Notes: generated from the sequence alone by a model not told the origin. DNA of 64,000 bases from Streptomyces megasporus (GCF_000718985.1 NZ_JODL01000001.1:248001-312000); one strand, 5' to 3'; shown: positions 17,002-25,980, numbered from the stretch's first letter. Numbers and translations are program-made.

Positions 17002-17988
17002 CTACACCCCTCCCTGACTCGGAGAACGCAGCGAGAACAGGTTCGCCTTCACCTTCTGCCATGGGGTGGACGGCAGGCTGCGGGTCGAACCGCGCTGGAA
17101 GTGACGCTCCAGGTAGTACTGGCCGACGCTGAAGACCGAGGTGAGCAGCAGGTACCAGATGGTGGCCACCAACAGCAGTTCCATCACCGCGAGGTTGCGC
17201 GAGGAGATCTTGGTGGCCGACAGGAGCAGCTCGCCGTACTGGATGGCATAGGCCAGCGACGAGGTCTTGAGCATGTTGATGAACTCGTTGCCGGTCGGCG
17301 GGATGATCACCCGCATGGCCTGCGGCAGCACGATCCGCCGCATGGTGCGGGCGCGGGTCATGCCCAGGGCGTGCGCCGCCTCGGTCTGGCCCTCGTCCAC
17401 CGACTGGATGCCGGCCCGGCTGATCTCGGCCATGTAGGCGGCCTCGTTCAGACCGAGGCCCAGCAGCGCGGCGAGGAACGGCGTCATGACGTCGTTCATC
17501 TCGTCGCGGTAGAAGCCCAGGTCCAGGACCGGGAAGATCAGCGCCAGGTTGTACCAGAGCAGGAGCTGCACCAGGACGGGCGTGCCGCGGAAGACCCAGA
17601 TGTACCCCCAGGCGACGGAGGACATCACCGGGTTCTTCGACAGCCGCATCACGGCGAGGATCGTGCCGAGCACGACGCCCAGGAGCATCGCGAGCAGCGT
17701 GATCCACAGGGTGTTGATGGCACCCGCGATGATCGTCTCGTGGTCGAGGTAGTCGCCCACCGTCGACCAGCCGATCTGGGCGTTCGCGAACGCCGACACC
17801 AGCATGGCCAACACGACCAGCACGACCACGGCGCTGATCCACCGGCCGTAGTGGCGTACCGGAATGGCTTTGACGGCCTCGGGCGGAACCGGGGAGCTCT
17901 TGGCCACCGGCCCCGTCCCGCCCGCCCCGCCGGAGTCCTTGGTGATGGACACCGTCGGGGCCGGCACCTTTTCTTCAGGGTCGGACAC
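17002..17988 (-). CDS. Polar amino-acid ABC transporter permease
   Basis: A 328-residue inner-membrane protein of the HisM/GlnP type. After a 45-residue cytoplasmic N-terminal tail rich in Pro and Ser come about five to six membrane spans. The EAA coupling motif is present ([22 protein letters not shown]). The N-terminal tail and the first span ([18 protein letters not shown]) are longer than in enteric homologues. It lies between the binding protein and ATPase genes. Confidence 0.94.
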   Translation of the reverse strand: MSDPEEKVPAPTVSITKDSGGAGGTGPVAKSSPVPPEAVKAIPVRHYGRWISAVVVLVVLAMLVSAFANAQIGWSTVGDYLDHETIIAGAINTLWITLLAMLLGVVLGTILAVMRLSKNPVMSSVAWGYIWVFRGTPVLVQLLLWYNLALIFPVLDLGFYRDEMNDVMTPFLAALLGLGLNEAAYMAEISRAGIQSVDEGQTEAAHALGMTRARTMRRIVLPQAMRVIIPPTGNEFINMLKTSSLAYAIQYGELLLSATKISSRNLAVMELLLVATIWYLLLTSVFSVGQYYLERHFQRGSTRSLPSTPWQKVKANLFSLRSPSQGGV

Positions 17989-18041
17989 GGATGGTTACCT
18001 TTGCTGTGAGGGTGCGGCGGGACCGTGTGGTCCGGTACTGC

Positions 18042-19010
18042 TCACTTGCCGCCGTTGACGACGGCCTCTTCGACTCCGGCGTCGGTGACGTCCCACTTCT
18101 CCAGGACCTTCTGGTACTCGCCGTTGTCGATGATCGCGTCGAGGGCGGCCTTGATGGCGTCGCGGAGTTCGGTGTTCTTCTTGCTCACGGCGATGCCGTA
18201 GGGGGCGGCGTCGATCTGTTCGCCGACGACCTCGAAGTCCTTGCCCCCGCCGGAGGTCTTGGCGTTGTACGCCGCGACCGGGTAGTCGTTGATGTCCGCG
18301 ACCGCGCGTCCCTGCTTCACCTGGAGCAGCGCCTCGGTGTCCTTCTCAAAGGCGAGGATCTTGATCGGCTTGTCGCACTTCTTGTTCTGCGCCTCGGCGA
18401 GGTCCTCGTTCGCCGTGCCGCGCTGGAGGGCGACGGTCCTGCCGCAGAGGTCGTCCAGGGACGTGATGCCCTCGGGGTTGCCCTTCTTGACCAGGATCGC
18501 GGAGCCGGCCCGGAAGTAGTCGACGAAGTCCGCGCCGCCCTGGGCGTCCTCGCTCGCGCCCTGCTGGCGCTCCTTGGTGTCGGTCATGGCCGACATCACG
18601 ATGTCGAAGCGGCCGGAATTCATGCCGAGGACGAGCTGGTCGAAGGTTCCGTTGGTGAACTCGAACTCGACACCGAGCTGCTTCTCCAGGGCGTCGGCCA
18701 GGTCGGGGTCGATGCCGGCGACCTGGTCGTTCTCGTCGTAGAACTCGACCGGCGCGTAGGCGATGTCCGAGCCGACCTTGATGACGCCCGCGGACCGGAT
18801 CTTCTCGGGGAGCTTGTCGAAGAGCGGGGCCTGGGACGTCTTGGCCTTGGTGTCGCCACCACCCTTCTCACCACCGCCGTCGGTCTGGTCGCCGCACGCC
18901 GTCAGCAGCAGGGAGCCCGCGACCGCGAGGGCTCCGACCGCGGCGAGGCGCCGCCGCGCGGAGGAACGGGAGGTACCCGTGGGCAGGGGGCGGGTCGTGC
19001 GAGCGGTCAT
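18042..19010 (-). CDS. Amino-acid ABC transporter substrate-binding lipoprotein
   Basis: A 322-residue family 3 solute-binding protein. The signal peptide carries an Arg-rich stretch (ARRRLAAVG), a hydrophobic core and a lipobox LLTAC with Cys39. The mature domain has the SBP family 3 pattern (IKVGSDIAYAPVEFYDE, GIDPDLADALEKQLGVEFEF, FDIVMSAMTDT, GRTVALQRGTANE). The ATG at 19010 has AGGAGG upstream, so the longer in-frame start at 19172 is rejected. First gene of the transporter operon. Substrate is probably a polar amino acid but cannot be specified. Confidence 0.93.
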   Translation of the reverse strand: MTARTTRPLPTGTSRSSARRRLAAVGALAVAGSLLLTACGDQTDGGGEKGGGDTKAKTSQAPLFDKLPEKIRSAGVIKVGSDIAYAPVEFYDENDQVAGIDPDLADALEKQLGVEFEFTNGTFDQLVLGMNSGRFDIVMSAMTDTKERQQGASEDAQGGADFVDYFRAGSAILVKKGNPEGITSLDDLCGRTVALQRGTANEDLAEAQNKKCDKPIKILAFEKDTEALLQVKQGRAVADINDYPVAAYNAKTSGGGKDFEVVGEQIDAAPYGIAVSKKNTELRDAIKAALDAIIDNGEYQKVLEKWDVTDAGVEEAVVNGGK

Positions 19011-19565
19011 GGGTGGTCCTCCTGCGGGGTGAGTGGAGCAGCCGATCGGCCGAGCACACCTCCACGTGTGTGGCGCGGCCCTCTGCGATGAAGGGAATCT
19101 TGCCATCCGGCCCCTGGAGGCCAGGATGGTCACCAGGTCAAAATCGGATAACGGGATGGCAGGATCGATCATCGGACGTCGGTTACGGCAGGTAACCCGC
19201 CGCTCGTATGAGCGGCGACCCTAACAGAAGGAGAGTTTCGTCACTCCTCACGTCCCCTGACCTCCCGTCGCCGGAGCGTCACTCCGGCCTCTGCCCAGGG
19301 GTTTTGTCCCTGTCGTCCCAGGTACGGGGGCGTCCCGGAGCCGTCCACGAGATGGAAGCCACTCGTATGCCGCGTTCGGTATCCGGTAGAAAGAGCAGTT
19401 ACACCCCTCACCCGGGGACCAGGGCGTGTGTGCGGCGCGCCCGGCGTCCGTGACTCCCTCGACGGTGGCCCCATCCATCGAACAGGCCGCGGGCGTGGTG
19501 CCCGCCCGCTCCTCGACCAGGCAGCGGCCACCCTCGCAGAAATTTTCGACAAAGGGGTTAGAACA
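19011..19565. other. Divergent intergenic region between transporter and malic enzyme
   Basis: A 555-bp non-coding stretch. It holds an interrupted palindrome GGTTAC-N5-GTAACC at 19181-19197, between the two divergent genes, which could be an operator (its half-sites recall GTnAC of GlnR sites but the spacing differs). No small gene with a ribosome site and sensible codon use was found. Confidence 0.45.
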
Positions 19566-20771
19566 GTGGCAGCGGAGATCGTCAATTCCGGGAGCGAACT
19601 GGAGAACGACGTCGATCCGGCCATCGATCCGGCGTTCGCTCTGCACCGCGGCGGCAAGATGGCGGTTCGGGCGACCGTGCCGGTGCGGGACGCGGACGAC
19701 CTGTCCCTGGCCTACACGCCCGGTGTGGCCAAGGTGTGCAGCGCCATCGCGGAACAGCCGGAACTGGTCCACGACTACACGTGGAAGTCCCAGGTCGTGG
19801 CGGTCGTCACGGACGGCACCGCGGTGCTGGGCCTGGGCGACATCGGACCGGAGGCGTCCCTTCCGGTGATGGAGGGCAAGGCCATCCTCTTCAAGCAGTT
19901 CGGCGGTGTCGACGCGATCCCGATCGCGCTGTCCTGCACGGACGTGGACGAGATCGTGGAGACCATCGTCCGCATGGCGCCCTCCTTCGGAGGCGTCAAC
20001 CTGGAGGACATCTCCGCGCCCCGCTGCTTCGAGATCGAGCGCAGGCTCCAGGAGCGCCTGGACATCCCGGTCTTCCACGACGACCAGCACGGCACGGCCG
20101 TGGTCACGCTCGCCGCCCTGCGCAACGCCGCCCGGCTGCGCGGCGTCGAGCTCGGCGAGCTGCGCGCCGTCATCTCCGGGGCGGGGGCGGCCGGCGTCGC
20201 CATCGCCCGCATCCTGGTCGAGGCGGGGATCGGCGATGTGACGGTCTGCGACCGCAAGGGCATCGTCTCTCCCGACCGCACGGACCTCACCGCCGTCAAG
20301 CGCGAGCTGGCGGGCTTCACCAACAAGGCGGGCCTGACCGGATCGCTGGAGACGGCGATGGAGGGCGCCGACGTCTTCGTCGGCGTCAGCGGCGGCACGG
20401 TCCCCGAGGAGGCCGTCGCGAAGATGGCCAAGGACGCGTTCGTCTTCGCCATGGCCAACCCCACGCCGGAGATCCACCCGGACGTGGCGCGCAAGTACGC
20501 CTCGGTCGTCGCCACCGGCCGAAGCGACTACCCGAACCAGATCAACAACGTCCTCGCCTTCCCGGGCATCTTCGCGGGCGCCCTCCAGGTGCGGGCCTCG
20601 CGGATCACCGAGGGCATGAAGCTGGCCGCGGCCGACGCCCTGGCCTCGGTGGTCGCCGACGAGCTGAGCGCGGAGAAGGTGATCCCCTCGCCGTTCGACG
20701 AGCGGGTCGCCCCGGCGGTCACCGCCGCCGTCGCCGCCGCCGCCCGCGCCGAGGGCGTCGCCCGGCGCTGA
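19566..20771 (+). CDS. NAD(P)-dependent malic enzyme
   Basis: A 401-residue malic enzyme of the short bacterial type, converting malate to pyruvate and CO2. Conserved: [12 protein letters not shown] with the catalytic Tyr, [13 protein letters not shown] with the catalytic Lys, metal-binding [14 protein letters not shown] and [12 protein letters not shown], nucleotide-binding [11 protein letters not shown], and [11 protein letters not shown]. The GTG at 19566 gives the start seen in Streptomyces homologues; AAAGGGG lies 9-15 nt upstream. An ATG 46 codons earlier would add a non-conserved, arginine-rich segment and is rejected. Confidence 0.96.
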   Translation: MAAEIVNSGSELENDVDPAIDPAFALHRGGKMAVRATVPVRDADDLSLAYTPGVAKVCSAIAEQPELVHDYTWKSQVVAVVTDGTAVLGLGDIGPEASLPVMEGKAILFKQFGGVDAIPIALSCTDVDEIVETIVRMAPSFGGVNLEDISAPRCFEIERRLQERLDIPVFHDDQHGTAVVTLAALRNAARLRGVELGELRAVISGAGAAGVAIARILVEAGIGDVTVCDRKGIVSPDRTDLTAVKRELAGFTNKAGLTGSLETAMEGADVFVGVSGGTVPEEAVAKMAKDAFVFAMANPTPEIHPDVARKYASVVATGRSDYPNQINNVLAFPGIFAGALQVRASRITEGMKLAAADALASVVADELSAEKVIPSPFDERVAPAVTAAVAAAARAEGVARR

Positions 20772-20800
20772 CCGGCGCCGACCGGCCCACAACGGCCCAG

Positions 20801-20858
20801 AACGGCCGCGGGGGTGGTGCGAACCGGTGCACCGGTTCGCACCACCCCCGCGGCCGTT
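20801..20858. terminator. 58-bp perfect palindrome, bidirectional terminator
   Basis: Perfectly self-complementary with 29-bp arms and no spacer, between the converging malic enzyme and methyltransferase genes. It probably ends both transcripts. Confidence 0.85.
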
Positions 20859-20902
20859 GTCCGTCGGCTCCCGGTGCCGGAAGCCGGCGCCGGGAGCCGA
20901 TG

Positions 20903-21685
20903 TCACTTCAGCGCGAGCACCATCGCGTCGGTCGGCGAGGCCCACACCGTCCGAGCCTCGGCGAAGCCGGCCGCCCGCAGCGCCTCGGCGTGCCAGGCGG
21001 CGGGCTTCGCCTGATCGTCGGCGTGGTCCCCCTCCGCCGGGTTGCCGAAGATGCGGAAGCGCTCGGCGGTCGGTTCCGCCAGCACCGGGTCCGCCGCGGC
21101 CGCCGCCCACCACTCCGCCCAGTCCTGCGCGCCCGCGGCCTTCTCGCGCTCGCGGCGCGCCTGCTGGAAGGCGTTCACGGCCTCGTTGATCCGGGGCGTG
21201 GACTCGTCGGGCATGTGGTCGGCGTTGAGGAGGATCCCGCCGTCCCGCACCACGTCCGCGATCTGCCCGTACAGCGTCCGCAGGTCGTCCTCGGGCAGCC
21301 AGTGCAGCGCGGTGGAGGTGAGCACGGCGTCGTACTCGCGGTGCGGCAGCGCGTCACGCCACCGGGGATCGCGCAGATCGGCCCGGACGAACTCCACCCG
21401 GGAGTCGGCGGCGAAGTATCCGCGCGCGATGGTCAACAGGGCCGGGTCGAGGTCGACTCCGGTGGCGGTCGCCTTGGGGAACCGACGCAGCAGGCGGTCG
21501 GAGACGCTGCCCGTGCCGCACGCCAGGTCCAGTACCTTCGGCTCGGGGCCGACCAGTGCCTCGACCGCGTCGAGCATCACCGTGAACCGTTCCTCGCGGT
21601 CGGGCAGGTACCACTCCTGCTGGCGGTCCCAGGTGGCCTGCCAGTGTCGCCAGTCCACGTGCGCGGTCGTGTCCGTCTCGGTCAT
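20903..21685 (-). CDS. Class I SAM-dependent methyltransferase
   Basis: A 260-residue protein with motif I VLDLACGTGSVSDRLL, the acidic GVDLDPALL loop, VEFVRADLRDPRW and the motif-IV-like YDAVLTSTALHWL. Resembles Tam/UbiE-type small-molecule methyltransferases; substrate unknown. The ATG at 21685 has AGGGAG upstream. Divergent from the CGNR gene with under 100 bp between. Confidence 0.9.
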   Translation of the reverse strand: MTETDTTAHVDWRHWQATWDRQQEWYLPDREERFTVMLDAVEALVGPEPKVLDLACGTGSVSDRLLRRFPKATATGVDLDPALLTIARGYFAADSRVEFVRADLRDPRWRDALPHREYDAVLTSTALHWLPEDDLRTLYGQIADVVRDGGILLNADHMPDESTPRINEAVNAFQQARREREKAAGAQDWAEWWAAAAADPVLAEPTAERFRIFGNPAEGDHADDQAKPAAWHAEALRAAGFAEARTVWASPTDAMVLALK

Positions 21686-21783
21686 GGCAAACTCCCTGCA
21701 CTCCGGAAAGTAATAGCCTGGAACGGATAACACCCCTTACTCCGTCCATCCACGACCATAGAACGCATCCGTAAGGACCACAA

Positions 21784-22398
21784 GTGGAACTCAACTATTA
21801 CTCGGACTTCGCCGTGCGGCTGGTCAACACCGAGCAGCCCCGGCGCGGCGAGGACACGCTCACCTCGGTCGAGGCCGTGCGCGACCTCTTCGGCCCCAAC
21901 CGGGCCGCCGCGCGCCGCGCCACGGAGGCCGACGTGACCAGGTTGCGCGGCGTACGGGCACGGCTGCGCGCGGTCTTCACGGCGGCCTCGGAGGGGGACG
22001 AGGCCAGGGCCGTGGACCTCCTCAACGCCCTGCTGATGGAGTTCCCCGCCAGCCCCCAGATCTCCGGTCACGACTACCTGGACGACAAGGGACGCCCACG
22101 CTGGCACATGCACCTGGCCGACCACCCCGCCAACGCCACGGCCGGGTACGCCGCCACCGCCTGCATGGGCCTGGCCTTCCACCTCACCGAGCTGGGCGTG
22201 GACCGGCTGGGCATCTGCCAGGCCGACCCCTGCCGCAACGCCTACCTGGACACCTCGACCAACCGCTCGCGGCGCTACTGCTCGGACCGCTGCGCGACCC
22301 GCGCCAACGTCGCCGCCTACCGCGCCCGCAAACGCCTGGAGAACAGCGGGCGCACCGCCGAGAAGAGCCAGACCAACAACGCGCCGGGCCTTCGCTGA
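21784..22398 (+). CDS. CGNR zinc-finger / ABATE-domain putative transcriptional regulator
   Basis: A 204-residue protein. The N-terminal ABATE-like domain (SDFAVRLVNTE, EADVTRLRGVRARLRAVF) is followed by a C-terminal CGNR-type zinc finger: CQADPCRNAYLDTSTNRSRRYCSDRCATRANVAAYRARKR, read in pieces as C-x4-C, then YCSDRC. Typical length. The GTG at 21784 is preceded by AAGGAC. Its last 82 bases overlap the 3' end of the oppositely oriented sodX gene. Confidence 0.92.
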   Translation: MELNYYSDFAVRLVNTEQPRRGEDTLTSVEAVRDLFGPNRAAARRATEADVTRLRGVRARLRAVFTAASEGDEARAVDLLNALLMEFPASPQISGHDYLDDKGRPRWHMHLADHPANATAGYAATACMGLAFHLTELGVDRLGICQADPCRNAYLDTSTNRSRRYCSDRCATRANVAAYRARKRLENSGRTAEKSQTNNAPGLR

Positions 22399-22733
22399 AC
22401 CCGGCGCAGGGGCCGCAACCGCGCCCACGCGCGCGCCACCACGAGTTCGTCGGGCACCACCCCGAACTCGCGACTGTCGTTGCGCACGGACGGGTTGTCG
22501 CCCTGCACCCACCAACCACCCGAGCGCCGCGCCACGGCGCGCTTGACGATCAGCAGGTCGTGCTGGAAGGGGTGTCGCACCACCACCACGTGTCCGGGAC
22601 GCACCGCGCCCCCGTAGCGCACCACCAGCAGGTCCCCGGGGAGCAGCGTGGGCTCCATCGACGGGTTGTAGACCTCGGCCAGCCCGATCCGCAGCAGCCC
22701 GCGGCCCTCTTCCTCGTCCACCCGCTCCGGCAT
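22317..22733 (-). CDS. sodX: Nickel superoxide dismutase maturation protease SodX
   Basis: A 138-residue S24/S26 signal-peptidase-like protein: the Ser region VYNPSMEPTLLPGDLLVV and the Lys region LLIVKRAVAR match the Ser/Lys dyad boxes, followed by GGWWVQGDNPSVRNDSREFG. Known function of the family: cleaves the SodN propeptide to expose the nickel-binding His1. The ATG at 22733 is preceded by GGAGGT. It faces sodN across a 160-bp gap. No membrane anchor is seen, consistent with cytoplasmic action. Confidence 0.93.
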   Translation of the reverse strand: MPERVDEEEGRGLLRIGLAEVYNPSMEPTLLPGDLLVVRYGGAVRPGHVVVVRHPFQHDLLIVKRAVARRSGGWWVQGDNPSVRNDSREFGVVPDELVVARAWARLRPLRRVQRRPGALLVWLFSAVRPLFSRRLRAR

Positions 22734-22850
22734 CCGCGGCACCTCCGGTCCTCGTCCCTGTACCCGTGCCCCTTCCCCGTCCTCCCCGTCCCGTTGGGAC
22801 TTTTGTCCTAGGCAGGTGGGGGCACACGCGAAAAGGCGTTCCTCACGGAG

Positions 22851-22867
22851 TAATCTCACATGTGAGA
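22851..22867 (+). promoter_or_regulatory. sodN promoter -10 and perfect palindrome
   Basis: TAATCT (22851-22856) is a candidate -10 for sodN. It overlaps TCTCACATGTGAGA (22854-22867), a perfect 14-bp palindrome at the expected transcription start, 26 nt before the ATG. Could bind a regulator or form a 5' hairpin protecting the mRNA. Confidence 0.45.
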
Positions 22868-22893
22868 AGACGATCACGAGGAAGGATGGCTTC

Positions 22894-23289
22894 ATGCTCT
22901 CCCGCCTGTTCGCCCCGAAGGTCAAGGTCAGCGCTCACTGCGACCTTCCCTGCGGTGTCTACGACCCCGCCCAGGCCCGCATCGAGGCGGAGTCGGTCAA
23001 GGCCATTCAGGAGAAGTACCAGGCCAACGACGACCCGCACTACCGGGCCCGTGCGACCTACATCAAGGAGCAGCGGGCCGAGCTCGCCAAGCACCACATC
23101 TCCGTGCTGTGGAGCGACTACTTCAAGGCTCCGCACTTTGAGAAGTACCCCCAGTTGCACCAGCTTGTGAACGACGCCCTCAAGGCCGCCTCGGCCGCCA
23201 AGGCCTCCACCGACCCGGCGACGGGCCAGAAGCTGCTGGACCTCATCGCCGAGATCGACAAGATCTTCTGGGAGACCAAGAAGGCCTGA
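22894..23289 (+). CDS. sodN: Nickel-containing superoxide dismutase precursor
   Basis: A 131-residue precursor. Residues 1-14 (MLSRLFAPKVKVSA) are the propeptide; the mature protein starts with the nickel hook HCDLPCGVYDP, containing His1, Cys2 and Cys6. The four-helix-bundle body follows (SVKAIQEKYQ, LWSDYFKAPHFEKYPQLH). It dismutates superoxide in the cytoplasm as a hexamer. AGGAAGG precedes the ATG. Partner maturation protease sodX is divergent. Confidence 0.98.
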   Translation: MLSRLFAPKVKVSAHCDLPCGVYDPAQARIEAESVKAIQEKYQANDDPHYRARATYIKEQRAELAKHHISVLWSDYFKAPHFEKYPQLHQLVNDALKAASAAKASTDPATGQKLLDLIAEIDKIFWETKKA

Positions 23290-23400
23290 CCCGGAGCCGC
23301 GCCGCCCGACCGGCGGCGCCCTCCACACGGGAATCTTCCCCTTCCGCACCCGGTCTGCAGGGCTCCGTCACCGAGCCCGTCGCGGACCGGGTGCGGTCGT
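23290..23400 (+). ncRNA. sodN 3' UTR, possible s-SodF-like small RNA
   Basis: In S. coelicolor a small RNA processed from the sodN 3' UTR base-pairs with the sodF ribosome site. Here the 3' UTR starts with a hairpin (8-bp arms 23299-23306 and 23312-23319), then has AATCTTCCCCTTCC at about 23332-23345, complementary to a strong purine-rich ribosome site. Existence and ends are inference; the target gene is outside the window. The rest of the 310-bp gap to 23599 shows no gene. Confidence 0.35.
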
Positions 23401-23540
23401 CTGTACCGAGCGGCCGTCCACCACGGGCCGGTACCAGGACCGAGCGTCACAGAGCGCCCACGCCGAGGCACGGACGTGGGGGCCGTCGCCCGACAGACCC
23501 GGCCGCGCGGCGAGCCGAATGAAAACCGAGTGAAAACAGG

Positions 23541-23580
23541 CCAGCGGCCCGCAGCGATGGTGGCCGCTGCGGGCCGCTGG
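23541..23580 (-). terminator. Terminator downstream of the DUF2267 gene
   Basis: 16-bp perfect arms (23541-23556, 23565-23580), 8-nt loop, followed on the minus strand by a TGTTTTC stretch. Confidence 0.75.
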
Positions 23581-23599
23581 CCCGACCGTCCGTTCGCGC

Positions 23600-24004
23600 T
23601 CAGACGAGCTGGGCGAGCTGGGCACGCCCGAAGAGCAGGGCGTAGCCCGGCGGGAGCCGATCGATGATGCGGTCCAGCAGATCGTCGCCGGCGATCTCGG
23701 CGACGACGCTCAGCACCGAACTGACGTCCCAGCGCGCGGTCGCCGGAGTGGCTCCCTCGATGCGCGCCGCGACGCTGTCGACGAACTGCGCACCGCTCAG
23801 GGGCTTGGTGACGCTGAGCTGATCGGTCAGCACGCGCATCCCCTCCTCCGGGAGGCGGACGGCCAACTCCGTCCGCTCCGGCCCGGTGAGGTGGCCCCCC
23901 AGGGCCGAGAGCACGATCCGCGAGACACGCTCGGCCTCTCTGGTCGTCGGGTACTGCCCCCGCTCACGCACCTTCGTCACGAACTCGTTCCACCGCATGT
24001 CCAT
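23600..24004 (-). CDS. DUF2267 domain protein
   Basis: A 134-residue helical protein of the DUF2267 family: MRWNEFVTKVRERGQYPTT, then ERVSRIVLSALGGHLTGPERTELAVRLP and QFVDSVAARIEG with repeated amphipathic helices. Function unknown; members are often stress- or SigB-associated in actinobacteria. The ATG at 24004 has GGAAGGGGAG upstream; the in-frame extension to 24319 crosses the promoter and is rejected. Confidence 0.9.
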   Translation of the reverse strand: MDMRWNEFVTKVRERGQYPTTREAERVSRIVLSALGGHLTGPERTELAVRLPEEGMRVLTDQLSVTKPLSGAQFVDSVAARIEGATPATARWDVSSVLSVVAEIAGDDLLDRIIDRLPPGYALLFGRAQLAQLV

Positions 24005-24486
24005 CTCCCCTTCCGTACTGCCGGTACCGGCGAGGTGGTCTGCACGGGCCGTCGCTCGCTGTTCCGGTCTGCCCTGGGCAGCCGGCACGGCACTGAGTGC
24101 AATGCCCTCCATACACCTATATAGCCTACGCCAAGAAAACTTGACAACAGCAGACTCAGTGCACTGCAGCCACCTCGTGTAAGCCCTGATCCCGGGGGCG
24201 CGGCGACGGGCTTCCACGGGTCGGGGCGTACTCCATGTGCCCCGGAAAAACGCTTTCATACGGACGCGCTGTCGGCGTTCGCAAAGGCGTACGGGGCACC
24301 TGTCTCCTTCCCCGTTCACCGGCCGTAATGCCTTTCTTCAAGGGATCGGCGGGATCCGACGACGACCACACGGGATCTTCGCGGCCGGAACGACGTCCGG
24401 TCCCGACTCCGGCTCCGGCTCCGTCCGCGGCTTCCGGGACGGACCGGGCGTGACACGGAGTGACACGCCGGCGGGACAATGGCACG
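24005..24486. promoter_or_regulatory. Intergenic region with DUF2267 promoter and flanking dyads
   Basis: 482 bp without a gene. On the minus strand TTGTCA (24142-24147), 18 bp, TATATA (24118-24123) is a good promoter for the DUF2267 gene. GCACTGAGTGC (about 24090-24100) and CAGTGCACTG (about 24157-24166) are small palindromes flanking it, sharing the half-site CAGTGC/GCACTG. They could be one regulator's sites. Confidence 0.5.
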
Positions 24487-25428
24487 GTGAGCAGCGCGAT
24501 CCCCGGCCGTCCCCTTGGCTCCTCCCCGCCGTCCGGCCCCGAGGCGGCCCTGGCGGCCCTCGCCCCGCGTCTGCCCTCCCCGCTGACGGAGGTGGCCGAC
24601 GAGCGCTTCGCGCGCCGCGGCGTCCGCCTGCTCCTCAAGCGCGACGACCTGATACACCCAGACCTCGTCGGCAACAAGTGGCGCAAGCTCGTCCCCAATC
24701 TGCGCGCCGCCCTGCGCGACGGCCGGGACACGCTGCTGACCTTCGGCGGCGCGTACTCCAACCACCTGCGCGCCACGGCCGCCGCCGGACGTCTGCTGGG
24801 CCTGTCCACGATCGGGGTGGTGCGGGGCGAGGAACTGGCCGACCGACCGCTCAACGACTCCCTGTCCCGCTGCGTCGCCGACGGCATGCGGCTGCACTTC
24901 GTGGCGCGGGCCGAGTACCGCCGCAGGAACGACCCGGCGTGGGTCGACCGCCTGCACGATCTCTTCGGTCCGTTCCTCCTCGTCCCGGAGGGCGGCAGCA
25001 ACGCGGCGGCCGTGCGGGGCGCCGCCGAACTGGGCCGGGAGCTGCGCGGCGCCGCCGACGTGGCGGCCGTCGCGTGCGGCACGGGCGGCACACTCGCCGG
25101 ACTCGCCGCCGGACTGGCCGAGGGGCAGTACGCCGTCGGTTTCTCCGTCCTGCGGGGCGGCTTCCTCACCGGCGAGGTCGAGCGGCTCCAGCACGACGCC
25201 TTCGGCCGCCGCCGCGGCTCCTGGACGGTGGAGGACCGCTTCCACTGTGGCGGGTTCGCCCGCACCACCCCCGATCTGGAGGCGTTCGCCCGGGACTTCG
25301 CGGACCGGCACGGGCTGCCGGAGCTGGACCGCACCTATGTCGCCAAGGCGTTGTACGGCCTGACCACCCTGGTCGGGGAGGGCGCCTTCCCCCCGGGGAC
25401 GACGGTGGCCGCCGTGGTGACCGGTTAG
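24487..25428 (+). CDS. PLP-dependent enzyme, D-cysteine desulfhydrase / ACC deaminase family
   Basis: A roughly 313-residue fold-type II PLP enzyme. LLKRDDLIHPDLVGNKWRKL contains the Schiff-base Lys (NKWRKL), then LTFGGAYSNHLRATAAAGRLLG, VPEGGSNAAAVRGA and the phosphate-binding CGTGGTLAGLAAGL. Closest to D-cysteine desulfhydrase or 1-aminocyclopropane-1-carboxylate deaminase; the exact activity cannot be assigned. Two GTG starts are possible (24460 and 24487); the second is chosen with weak support. The stop codon overlaps the promoter of the next gene. Confidence 0.87.
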   Translation: MSSAIPGRPLGSSPPSGPEAALAALAPRLPSPLTEVADERFARRGVRLLLKRDDLIHPDLVGNKWRKLVPNLRAALRDGRDTLLTFGGAYSNHLRATAAAGRLLGLSTIGVVRGEELADRPLNDSLSRCVADGMRLHFVARAEYRRRNDPAWVDRLHDLFGPFLLVPEGGSNAAAVRGAAELGRELRGAADVAAVACGTGGTLAGLAAGLAEGQYAVGFSVLRGGFLTGEVERLQHDAFGRRRGSWTVEDRFHCGGFARTTPDLEAFARDFADRHGLPELDRTYVAKALYGLTTLVGEGAFPPGTTVAAVVTG

Positions 25429-25437
25429 CCTCACCAC

Positions 25438-25980
25438 GTGATTCGAACAGCGACCCCCGAAGACGTCCCCGTGATCCACGCCATGATCCGCGAACTGGCG
25501 GAGTACGAGCGCGCGCTGGAGCACGCCAGGGCCACCGAGGAACAACTGCGCGACGCCCTCTTCCGCGAGAACCCCGCCGTCTTCGCGCTGGTCGCCGAGG
25601 ACGACGCCGGCGGAGAGCCCGTCGGCTTCGCCCTGTGGTTCCTGAACTACTCGACCTGGACCGGCACCCACGGGGTGTACCTGGAGGACCTGTACGTCCG
25701 CCCCCACGCACGCGGCGACGGTCACGGCAAGGCGCTGCTGGCCGAACTCGCCCGCGTCTGCGTCGAGCGGGGTTACGAACGTTTCCAGTGGTGGGTACTG
25801 AACTGGAACGAGCCCGGCATCGGCTTCTACAAGGCGCTCGGCGCCGAGCCGATGGACGAGTGGACGGTCTTCCGCCTCTCCGGCGAACCGCTGCGGGCCC
25901 TCGCCGCCGGCGCCGAAGCGCCCGGGAACACCGGGGAATCCGCGGCGCCGGGAACATCCGGAGGCTCTCGAACGCTGTGA
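25438..25980 (+). CDS. GNAT-family N-acetyltransferase
   Basis: A 180-residue protein with a full GNAT core: IRTATPEDVPVIHAMIREL, strand pair GFALWFLNYSTWTG, then the acetyl-CoA loop VYLEDLYVRPHARGDGHGKALL and NEPGIGFYKALGAEP. Closest to diamine/spermidine-type acetyltransferases (LEDLYV). The last 25 residues are a Gly/Ser/Ala tail. TAGCCT lies 6 nt before the GTG and contains the stop of the preceding gene, so a leaderless mRNA is possible. Confidence 0.9.
   Translation: MIRTATPEDVPVIHAMIRELAEYERALEHARATEEQLRDALFRENPAVFALVAEDDAGGEPVGFALWFLNYSTWTGTHGVYLEDLYVRPHARGDGHGKALLAELARVCVERGYERFQWWVLNWNEPGIGFYKALGAEPMDEWTVFRLSGEPLRALAAGAEAPGNTGESAAPGTSGGSRTL

Noticed and set aside
18042..19172. Longer start for the amino-acid-binding lipoprotein
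   Set aside because: It would bury the lipoprotein signal 54 residues inside the protein; the ATG at 19010 has an AGGAGG site.
19428..19565. Extended malic enzyme N terminus
   Set aside because: The extra 46 residues are not conserved and arginine-rich; the GTG at 19566 gives the usual start.
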